A stretch of 64,000 nt of DNA from Megalobrama amblycephala (Eukaryota; Chordata; Actinopteri; Cypriniformes; Xenocyprididae): contig NC_063054.1 in the NCBI RefSeq assembly GCF_018812025.1, positions 32,010,412 through 32,074,411 on the forward strand. Reading direction: 5' to 3'. Each line of letters opens with the position of its first letter. Position 1 is the stretch's first letter. The position numbers were made by a program, and so were the translations under genes. The notes under the pieces were generated by a model. The model saw only the letters and a program-made list of their open reading frames with translations. It did not search any database and was not told the DNA's origin. Shown piece by piece: positions 12,341-64,000 of the stretch.

Positions 12341-13369
12341 GAAATTTAATCGCATTGTATTTTCAAATACATAGTATTTGAAAAAAAGTGGGCGAATAGT
12401 CCCCGGATGACCTGCTACTTCCAGTGAGATTCTGAAGTGTGCATTTGCTGGACACTTTACTATCCCATGAGGCTACAGGAGGGGATTTATGAATGGAGGT
12501 GAAGTGACGCAACTGACGCTGGTAGGTCACATGATAAGGACAACATTGCGGATGTCTGTTCAACAAAAATCTGGCAATTAAACAGAACTACAGAAGAGAC
12601 TTGCACCTTTTACAGAAGCTTTAAAGGTTGCGTTCTCTGAATTTTTTTTTGAGAAAATGGGATTTTCACATCCAAAGTCTACTGCTACACTCTATTCCAG
12701 TCTTTCCAAGTTGCAAACCCCTAAGCCACCCCAAGCTTGAAATAATTCCATTCAATCATTCATTCAAGAAAAGTTTAGAGCCAGTTAAGAGATGATCACA
12801 ACCAGAAATATAATAATAATCCTGGTAAAACAAGCATAAGATAGAGTCACATCTTATTAATTAAAGGATGCATACACTAGAAAGCTAAACGATCACTCGT
12901 ATCAAACTGCAGCTGTGCGAGATTCAGATGAGCCTCTGTTCATCAAGCTGTAAGCTTATCCCAGGCTTAACTCTACAGTCAACGTATTTCGGATGAATCT
13001 AGCGACTGTGCCAACATCTAATGAGAACGAACACTAATCACACAGGTCACTTTCTTCCAGATGATGACAACTGGCTTAATGCTCCTAAATGAACCAGTCC
13101 GACATGACGAAGCTGACACTACTTTATTCAAACCTAATGCATCATACACCAATACTCAATTGTTAGAAACTTGAGCAACAAAACCTTTAAAAGTCAAGGA
13201 AGCTAATAATAATAACAGCATGATTTTTATAAATCTGTTAAACATTTGAAGACACAGATGACTTTGGGAGTCCTAATCTAGTTGTAATACCTAGTACATC
13301 ACTGTAAAGCTGCTTTGACACAATCTGCATTGTAAAAAGCGCTATATAAATAAAGGTGACTTGAGTATA

Positions 13370-13735
13370 TTCAGCAAAAATGCATCGAATTGCTCAAAAG
13401 TACCAGTAAAGAGATTTATAATGCTACTAAAGATTTCCGTTTCAAATAAATGCTGTTCTTTTGAGCTTTCTATTCAATCCTGAAAAAAAGTATGATGGTT
13501 TCCACAAAAATATTTAAGAAAGTGATTGTAAAGATATTTATGAAACAAAAGAAGCAGCACAACTGTCTCAACATTGATAATAATAAGAATTTTTGAGCAG
13601 CAAATCAGCATATTATTAAAATGATTTCTGAAAATAGAAAATAATTATTTTATATTGAAATAATATTTCACAATATTACTTTTTTATATCAAATAAATGG
13701 TGATGCACAAGCAGAAGATATCTTTAACACTTTAA
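13370..13735 (+). repeat. Dispersed repeat family B, copy 4
   Basis: Diverged copy containing TTTCAAATAAATGCTGTTCT, AATCCTGAAAAAAAG and GCAAATCAGCATATTA. The GACACTGAAGACTGGA core is lost. Confidence 0.65.
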
Positions 13736-14826
13736 ATGCTTTAATTTTAACATTTGTCTTAAAAGTTAGTGACAGTGGGTGATATAATCCATCTCAATTT
13801 ATTATATGCACTGCAGCATGAATGAAAAAACATAATGAATATGTATGCAAATTTCATTTGCACACGATTGGGCCTGACATCAATGTTCAATCTACTGCGA
13901 TTCTCTCTTGAGGGGCGACTGATAAATGGTCGACTTGGTCGAACTCAAACACACTGTTTAGTAGTAAATCATTACCTCCATCTCTCAAAAACCAGGTAAA
14001 CATGTGGCTTGTCCCTATTAGGTAGATATATTCACCAAGCAATAGCTCAAATATGACACTACTCAAAACAACAAAAACAACTGTTTGAAATTAAGCAGAA
14101 AAATATTTATTAGAAATACCAGTGATATCCTTTGCTCAGCTTCATTGGCTTTCACAATAGTTCAACATCAAAACAGATCTGAACAAAAACACGAGTTAAC
14201 TTTCCACAACCACATCTGGGTTGAGTCTTGTGACGTCATGTGTCCATTGATAAGGTTTATTTTGATCCTGTCGAGGATATGCATCTGAGGTATTATCATA
14301 GTCATCATATTTACATTACTTGTTGGCTGTTGTAACGGGCCAGTGTCCTTGTAAAACTATAATCCAGTCTTAATCCAGTACAGATTACTATCCCCTTCAG
14401 ACCCTGTGTTTTCCTTCACTCTTCACAGTTTAACCATGACCTGTTTGGGTTGACCTGTACAACAGCTACTGGAAACAATACCTAAAGCTCAGTTAACACA
14501 GGTAAACATGGAGTTTATTCATCTTTATGCAGGATTATTGATAAATCTGGACGGATCTGGCACGAAATTCGACCATTTAATTCATACCTACTGTCAACAA
14601 TACCACACTGAATATAAAACCTCCAGCAAATTTACATCCATAACACAGCTAATATTAAATTCATACACGATACTGACTGGTTTATAGGGTCATTATGAAT
14701 TTGCAATTACTTTTATCGATGAAGCAAACGGCTGACTAGGCAGTTAGCATTAGCAGGTTTAGCCATGATAGCAAATTTTCTGTGGATTTTGAGCGGCAAA
14801 TTTCCGCACAGCCGATTAAAACTCAC

Positions 14827-14960
14827 CTTGAACTGGGTGGTAATGTGATATAGTCAATTGTGGCTGAATCATAGAGGACTCAGCCGAATGGTTCTTTAGA
14901 TATCCTATGTACAGCTCCTCATTGCTATCGCCGCATGTCCTCCCTTGAAAGCGTAGAGCG
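14827..14960 (-). other. dnajc5ga: Candidate noncoding first exon of dnajc5ga
   Basis: A strong minus-strand donor (CAAG|GTGAGT, exon edge at 14827) lies upstream of the acceptor at 9734. The sequence above it is richer in CpG than its surroundings up to about 15180. This is where a promoter and 5' UTR exon of dnajc5ga would be expected, between the cad 3' end and the coding start. The upper edge is a guess, and no transcript evidence is available. Confidence 0.3.
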
Positions 14961-16247
14961 CTCTGAGGACGCGCTTGATTACTGAAGTCGACTCTTTGAA
15001 CCGAGTCTTCAGCATGTTCGGCTCCCTTGAAAGATTAGGCGCACGATTGAATCATAGGAGTCAAATCTTTAGCGGAGTCGACTCTCGTTCTATGGATTAT
15101 GACCGTAGAATACAATTGGGCGTAATCGATGCTTTGACTTTGATTTACTCAAACGACTCAAGGACGGATTCTATCATGTGTAGCAGGTTAATATAACATT
15201 TTAGTTATTAAACACACTGCACATTAGAAGGCGGGGTTGAATTTAAGACTCCAAATTATCATGTGAAAAATAACAAGGGTTTATGTAGTCTATTTATATG
15301 TAGTTTATTTCAGTTTTCAAAATAAAAGTCTGAAGCGCAGAGTTTAGTAATGACGTAAATGTGTAGGTCAGGAGTTTTGAAGTTTTTTAGCGGGTTTCGG
15401 TTTATAGAAACTTTAAATAATAAACAAATTGAGTAAAACAATGTTTTTTTTATCATTCTATTTATGCTAATTTATTTAAAATTCAGTAATAAAAACAATA
15501 CACCAATGACAATTTTAGATTTTGGGGTGAAATAGTGGATTTCAATGTTAATTTTAGTCAAGATGTAAACTTGTACATTTAACAGATGTCATTTTTTGTG
15601 TACATGGAACTTTTTCTTCATGCATTTTAATTGACAGGACAACTTCACCAAAGCATTACTAGTATTGAAAACATCCAATAAATAAGTTTATTTAGTCTTA
15701 CATTCTACCAAATGCGCAGGTGTTTTATGATGATATTGTCTCCCTTTATTTGTACAAGTACAATGTGTTTATAGAGCATGTGGACTGTATGACGTTGCAG
15801 TGGAATGACAGATTAAAAAGCAGAGAAAGGTCTGAGATTGCATTTTTTATTATTTTCTAAAAATACAATTACAAAAGTTTTACTCTAATGAAGAATAATC
15901 TTTCTACCATACTGTATCTACCTATTTGCACTAAGAGGATTGAGTTACAAAAGTCTGTTCTCTTAATGGAATGTCAAAATGAACACAAGGTCTCTATTGT
16001 TGTGAATGCACAACAAAAAAGTACAGCATTTGCAATTATAACAGTAAGATATGTAGTAGTAAAATTGTTTCCATGTTAACAATATTTTGCTGATTCTGAA
16101 ATGAAATGGAATGAAACAGAACTGATTAGCCTGCTATTCTAGAGTGCTTTAATGATCTCAGATATTCAGGATGAAACTAGGTTAACCACACTCCACCGTG
16201 GTTGCATTAATGTGCATGTTTTATAAGAAATGGTCAGTATATGGAAT

Positions 16248-16253
16248 TTTATT
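16248..16253 (-). terminator. cad: cad polyadenylation signal
   Basis: AATAAA on the minus strand, about 163 nt after the cad stop codon. It is the first canonical signal downstream and gives a short 3' UTR. Confidence 0.5.
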
Positions 16254-16415
16254 GTCAATACTGAGATGAACAACAAAACTTCCCCCTCAAATATTACACC
16301 TACTTTAGCTGCACAGAGAGTACACAGAATAAACACAAGTCATGAAATCAGTATGTTGCCAACAAAATGCTTCCCTTTACTGCCAAATGTCCAAGATTAA
16401 ACCATGACGGTCCCT

Positions 16416-38194
<21,779 letters not shown>

Positions 38195-38600
38195 GGCTGA
38201 GTGTTAGTACGTTACTTCTAAAAGCAAAAAGAATTACAGCGAATATCTAGCGCTTAAAAGTATGTGAACCGAAGTGCGTATGTTTTCCCTTTCCGCCGAA
38301 GTTCCCACGTGAAAACCACGTTGCTCAGGGTGATGTTCACCCGGATGCCGAATAAATATATGAGATCTTAGATATCGCTATCTAGGCCCAAAAAAACATG
38401 CTGTCCTGATGTAGACGAAGCTCATTGGCCAAGAACGATGTTTTAAGTGGGTTAAAGCCAAAAGAGTTCTGATCAATAGAGAGAGAAGTCCACGCTCTGC
38501 TCCAGTCACAGCAGCGTGGAGCCGTGCGCGTGAACTTCAGCTGGTTTTATACGAGCGTGCAAAACCACTGCGCGTCAGCACGTCAAAAGGAGGGGGAAGG
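38195..38600 (-). promoter_or_regulatory. cad: cad 5' flank / promoter with CACGTG E-box
   Basis: A GC- and CpG-richer stretch directly upstream of the cad start. CACGTG lies at 38306-38311, 112 bp before the first ATG. Mammalian cad promoters carry a Myc-binding E-box of this sequence close to the transcription start. The TTTCCGCC at 38290 is E2F/ETS-like. No TATA box is obvious. The transcription start is not determined. Confidence 0.5.
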
Positions 38601-38950
38601 CCTTACCTATTGTTGTAGGCTTTATTCACAACAATAACAATAAGACTTCACCTATTTTTATTTTACCTGTGGGCATGGTCGGGAAAAATAATAATAATAA
38701 AGTGTATCTCGTGTATACTGTACGTAAGTGAATCTTACATAGAGGGGTCCAGGTTACCCCCCAAAATAAAATGAAGACTATATTGTGTTTTTATAACTAC
38801 ACAAGTGAAAATCAGAAAATGTTACATAGATATATATAATGTACCTCTATAACTATTGGTATTCTCATTTAAGCTGAGCAAAAATTAAGATATTAGGCTA
38901 TGTAAATCTTCACACACACGTTTGTTTTGCTATCCTTGTGAGGACCTCCA
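38601..38950. other. Spacer upstream of cad, nothing recognised
   Basis: AT-rich spacer between the cad promoter and the foldback element. I see no exon or RNA gene. Confidence 0.6.
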
Positions 38951-39432
38951 TTAAAAAAAAAGTGCTATATAGCACTAAAAGTGGTTCTTGGCTCGTAATC
39001 ATAGGGGAACCACTTTTGCTGCTATGTAGCTCCATATCTTTAAAGGTGCTCTACAGCATCTGTCAAATGTAGAACCCATAAGAGGTGCCATATCGCATTT
39101 TATTTCTTCAACAAAAATAGTGCTAAACAGCACCAACAGTGGTTCTTTGTCTCATAAAGAAACTTTAAAAGGGCTTAACAGGTTCTTTGTACAGCAGTGG
39201 TGCTATATAGCACCTTAACCACCTCAAAGAACCGCTGAAGAACCATACAGGGGCTTAACAGGTTCTGTATATGGTAGCGGTGCTATTTAGCACCTCAGTC
39301 ATCCCAAAGAACCGCTGAAGAACCACTGAAGCACCAAGATTTGGTGCTATACAGCACTTTAAGTGGTTCCCCTATGATTACGAGCCAAAGAACCACTTTT
39401 AGTACTATATAGCACCTTTTGTTTTTTTAGAG
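38951..39432. mobile_element. Foldback (Angel-like) element
   Basis: The two ends are inverted copies for about 75 bp: AGTGCTATATAGCACTAAAA, GTGGTTCTTGGCTCGTAATC and ATAGGGGAACCACTT on the left, the inverse on the right. The interior repeats GGTGCTATATAGCACC-type units. It resembles the Angel miniature inverted elements of cyprinid fish, from memory; the name is tentative. Confidence 0.7.
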
Positions 39433-39648
39433 TGAGACGTAATGGTTTTTATACTGTACAAACTAGATCTACCCATCACACAAAACTTTCTGCATTTTTA
39501 CATTTTCCAAAAAAAAAAAAAACATTTTATTATGCTTATTAATCAATTTTCCTTGTGAGGACCAGCAAAAAATCCTCACAAAGTAGGGAATCTCAAGTTT
39601 TAGATACTAAATTTGAAAAACAAATGAACCACAGAGAAAAAAAGGGAA

Positions 39649-39654
39649 TTTATT
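39649..39654 (-). terminator. sdr16c5-like polyadenylation signal
   Basis: AATAAA on the minus strand about 76 nt after the TAG stop of the SDR gene. Another TTTATT lies near 39523. Confidence 0.45.
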
Positions 39655-39729
39655 CACAATTCTTAGCTCACAGTTGAGCAGACTGATATTACTCACTGGT
39701 GATTTACACTTGTGTTCTCCAACTTATTG

Positions 39730-41020
39730 CTAGTTGTAATAGATAAGAGTTTGTGGATCACTGACACTGTCATTTTGTTGGCGCTGAGGCTTTTTGTAGC
39801 TGATGATGGGTACAGGGACCCCTCTGAAGTGATCCATCAGATCCATCCCACCAAAGAAGTTCACAAAGATGATGCCCAGTTTGGCAGGCATGAGACTGCA
39901 AGAACATGAACAGGTTGAGTTGATTTATAGTTAAATTAGATCATTTTGTGCAATATTGCAAATATTGAGACATTTATTACATTGAATACAATTATTTTCT
40001 TTTAATTGTTTACTATTAATTTATATGTTATTTAATTATTAAATGTTGACGAAAGGCATAAAGATAAACTGATTTTATATCTTCAATAACAAGTATTTAG
40101 AGGCCTAAAATACCTCTTAAGTGCCATCAAGAAATAGAGACTTGAGGGTAAAAACAAGTACATCTTCTCCTGTAGTATGGCATCCACAATCTGTTTTGCT
40201 GCATGTCTTTGATCCAAGACTGGAAGAAAAGACGGCCTCCTTAACACAAGTAAAATATCAATGTTATACCGCATCACCAGAACACAAATCTTTAATAATG
40301 TTATATGTAAACAGTATTGGCTTACTTTGTTTGACATCCCCCAAACATTTTGGTATTTATTAGATAAGGACACACTATTGTTGTTTTGATTCCTTCCTTT
40401 TTAAGGACAAGCAGCTCCAGTGCAATAGATTCTGCGAAGCTCACTGCTGCAGACTTGCTTGCGCAGTAGTCTGTGGACAAAACGTGTTGGAAAATCACAT
40501 TCTATTTTTAAATCACATCTCAATTTAACACTAAACTTCAGATATTGCACATTCATGATTTAGTGTCGCACAGTGATCTCTAGAATCCCTCTATAATTGT
40601 ACCTGCAAGGCCATTCATTGCAAACAGTGCTCCATGGCATGCCACGCAGACCAGGTGCCCATGGTTCCGTTGCAGCATAGCTGGGAGAAACGCCTTGTAA
40701 GTCTGTGAATTCAAATATTTGAGATAACAGTAAGGTCACTGTTCCCATAACATAAAAACAGAGGTATAAAGAATGTAAACTGAATGAATTATTTTTCTTT
40801 ACCCAGAAATGGGCAGCAACATTGACCCTTAGTGTTCTATCCACCAGACTGTCAGGGGCTTCAATGAAAGTGTATTTTCCTGTTACCATTCCTGCGTTGT
40901 TCACCAAGATTGACACATCTCCAACCTCCCTTTTAACCTGTTGAAATGTTTAACTTTCATATTTACCTATCATAAAAAGCTTTACATGTTTTTTAAGGGT
41001 ATAAAATATAAATAATGTCC

Positions 41021-41085
<65 letters not shown>

Positions 41086-41473
41086 TAAAATAGTATATAT
41101 TATTTACCAATTCAGCAACTTTGTAGACCTCACTTCTTCTGCTGCAGTCACATGTATAGGCATAAACTCTCACATCCAATACTCGCTTTAATTCTTTTGC
41201 TGTTTTGTCCAGTGCCTCTGAGTTGATATCCCATAAGACTAATGTTGCTCCATAGTCTCCAAGTTCTTTGGCGATCAGTTTTCCTATCCCATTTGCAGCT
41301 CCAGTCACCAAGACTATCTCTCCCTCAACATCTTTCTTGCAACGTGGAATAAAGAGTCGAACAAAGGCTTCAAAAAAGTAAAAGACTGCTCCAAGAATGA
41401 GCCCAAAAATGTCTTTTATGAACCAGAGATTGTGGAGAATCCTCTCAAAGCTCTGAATAACCTGGTTATGCAT
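39730..41473 (-). CDS. sdr16c5: SDR16C-family short-chain dehydrogenase (epidermal retinal dehydrogenase 2-like)
   Basis: Six coding exons on the minus strand: 41473-41108, 40937-40803, 40702-40603, 40470-40326, 40239-40114 and 39895-39730, total 1038 nt, 345 aa; human SDR16C5 is 309 aa. A hydrophobic segment (residues about 22-42, [17 protein letters not shown]) suggests a membrane anchor. The Rossmann fold has [11 protein letters not shown] and VLWDIN; the Asp favours NAD. Then come [15 protein letters not shown], the structural Asn (RVNVAAHFW), YCASK, and the family-like AILQEKMYL. The Y-13 position, Ser in RDH10, HSD17B11 and SDR16C5, is Cys189 here (VACHGA). Extra length lies at both ends, including a polar tail ([13 protein letters not shown]). 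SDR16C enzymes oxidise retinol or steroids. Whether this one is active is open. Paralogue letter (a/b) not assigned. Confidence 0.88.
41026..41082. repeat. (TA)n microsatellite
   Basis: About 56 bp of TA units in the first intron of the SDR gene, 26 bp beyond the exon 1 donor. Confidence 0.9.
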
Positions 41474-41913
41474 GTCTCTGATCTAATATGGCACAACTAA
41501 TTTTTCCTTCTTGATCTGTTTTCACATAGCTGTTTTGGTGATTCTTCTCTGAACATGTTTCAGTAAGTTTGGATCTCAGGTACAGCTTGTTCTAGAGGTT
41601 CTTTATAGGTCACCCCCCCCCCCCACCCCTCCATCTGTTGGTTTCCAGTCACAATGGTGTTTGTTTGACCTGTCACCTAGAGTACATTAGTGTAGTTAAT
41701 TTTAGATATTGCTATTACAGCATGTGGCCACATAATGAGGAATTATTTATAATAAATTAATAAATGTATGTATTACAACTAATGCAAAGTTATTTGTATG
41801 ATACATTTATATATGTGTAAGAGTATATAAACAAACAAAATATAATACAATATATAAAATAATTCTTTATAGTAATGTTTAAATACTCTTCTAACAAGGG
41901 GGTGAAACAGGAA

Positions 41914-41985
41914 GGGGATGTAGCTCAGTGGTAGAGCGCATGCTTTGCATGTATGAGGCCCCGGGTTCAATCCCCGGCATCTCCA
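41914..41985 (+). tRNA. tRNA-Ala (anticodon UGC)
   Basis: 72-nt cloverleaf without CCA. The acceptor stem GGGGATG pairs with CATCTCC (one G-U), with discriminator A. D arm GCTC/GAGC, anticodon stem CATGC/GTATG, loop TTTGCAT with anticodon TGC, and T arm CCGGG/CCCGG with loop TTCAATC. The A box (TAGCTCAGTGG) and B box (GGTTCAATCCC) for RNA polymerase III are intact. A T5 run at 41989-41993 is a normal Pol III terminator. There is no intron. It lies about 290 bp upstream of the ift172 start codon in the same orientation. Confidence 0.97.
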
Positions 41986-41988
41986 GAG

Positions 41989-41993
41989 TTTTT
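41989..41993 (+). terminator. RNA polymerase III terminator of tRNA-Ala
   Basis: Five T residues starting 4 nt after the tRNA discriminator base, followed by further T-rich sequence. Confidence 0.8.
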
Positions 41994-42119
41994 ATTTTAT
42001 TTTATTCATCTCAATATAACGTTAGTAAACGCTGCCATCAAACAGTATGTAATTGATCAAAAATAACCTTTCTGAGAACGGCTTTAAACAAGTCAAACAC
42101 GTCTCGTATCATTCTACGT

Positions 42120-42156
42120 AATTACGTCATACGTTCTTTCCTTGGCGACGGTAACC
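42120..42156 (+). promoter_or_regulatory. ift172: Candidate ift172 core regulatory sites (CRE-like and X-box-like)
   Basis: TTACGTCA (about 42121-42129) is one base from a consensus CRE. GGTTACCGTCGCCAAGG (minus strand, 42156-42140) has one perfect RFX half-site (GTTACC) and a weaker second half. It sits about 116 bp before the ift172 start codon. RFX X-boxes upstream of intraflagellar transport genes are well established; the call here is from motif and position only. Confidence 0.4.
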
Positions 42157-42271
42157 AGGGAGAAAGCTATGTTTACCAAAATGTCTTCAGCTTGACAACT
42201 ATTAACCAAAACATGACTACATCAAGAAATACGTTCTTATAACTCCACTGAGTCTTTTATAAATGTAAAGC

Positions 42272-63780
<21,509 letters not shown>

Positions 63781-64000
63781 GTATGCTTGTTTTATTTATT
63801 TTTCAGACATAGAAGCACATTCAAGTTTATGAAACTCAACATTGACATTTGTTTTTAATTTTCCTCACATATTTTAAGCAGAAAAAAAAAAAAAAAAAAA
63901 AAAAGCCAAAAATACTACCCTGTTTTATTCTTGAAAATGATTGTTTTGAGAGTGGGAATGGTGCTTTCAGTGTGCTAGTGTGCCCATGTGTGCGAGTATA
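63781..64000. other. ift172: ift172 intron at the right edge
   Basis: After the donor at 63781 only intron sequence is visible, with an A-run at 63883-63904. The remaining exons (about 400 residues of the C-terminus) lie to the right. Confidence 0.85.

Larger units (their letters stand above)
9734..16247. other. Spacer between cad and dnajc5ga, repeat-rich
   Basis: It holds dispersed repeats (10327-10742, 13370-13735), a transposon-like element (10892-12340) with a duplicated block, and a candidate dnajc5ga first exon near 14827. No protein-coding exon or RNA gene is recognised. The lower part is intron of dnajc5ga if the candidate first exon is right. Confidence 0.6.
41474..42271. promoter_or_regulatory. 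Divergent intergenic region between the SDR gene and ift172
   Basis: About 800 bp separate the two start codons, which point away from each other. The region includes a C-run (41611-41623), the tRNA-Ala gene and, near ift172, a CpG-richer segment with X-box-like and CRE-like motifs. No other gene is recognised. Confidence 0.6.

Overview
The window looks like nuclear DNA of a ray-finned fish, most likely a cyprinid. The genes have many small exons with GT/AG introns. The introns are AT-rich and packed with short inverted-repeat DNA transposons and (AT)n/(TTA)n microsatellites. The proteins resemble zebrafish and mammalian orthologues throughout. The species call is an inference from repeat style and gene order, not from a search.

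Layout, left to right. (1) 1086-9733, minus strand: dnajc5ga-type cysteine string protein, a J-domain co-chaperone of synaptic vesicles; four coding exons, 199 aa, complete. (2) 9734-16247: repeat-rich spacer with a candidate 5' UTR exon and promoter for dnajc5ga. (3) 16416-38194, minus strand: cad, the trifunctional enzyme that starts pyrimidine synthesis (carbamoyl-phosphate synthetase II, dihydroorotase, aspartate transcarbamylase); 43 coding exons joined in frame to 2228 aa, complete. (4) 38195-39729: cad promoter region plus a foldback repeat. (5) 39730-41473, minus strand: an SDR16C-family short-chain dehydrogenase, nearest to sdr16c5/rdhe2; six coding exons, 345 aa. Its catalytic serine position carries cysteine. 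(6) 41914-41985, plus strand: intact tRNA-Ala(UGC). (7) 42272 to the right edge, plus strand: ift172, an intraflagellar transport (IFT-B) protein; 36 coding exons giving 1346 codons, with the 3' quarter lying outside the window.

These genes do not form a pathway. They are a conserved vertebrate neighbourhood: human CAD, DNAJC5G and IFT172 also lie together on 2p23. I joined all 89 coding exons by hand, checking reading phase and GT/AG sites at each junction. All four reading frames stay open, so none of the protein genes looks broken.

I found no new multi-gene system. The observations most worth a second look are the Ser-to-Cys change in the SDR active site, a 1.5-kb almost perfect palindrome of Tc1/mariner type inside a cad intron, related inverted elements flanking one ift172 exon, the nine-cysteine run in the string protein, and candidate Myc (E-box) and RFX (X-box) sites at the cad and ift172 promoters.
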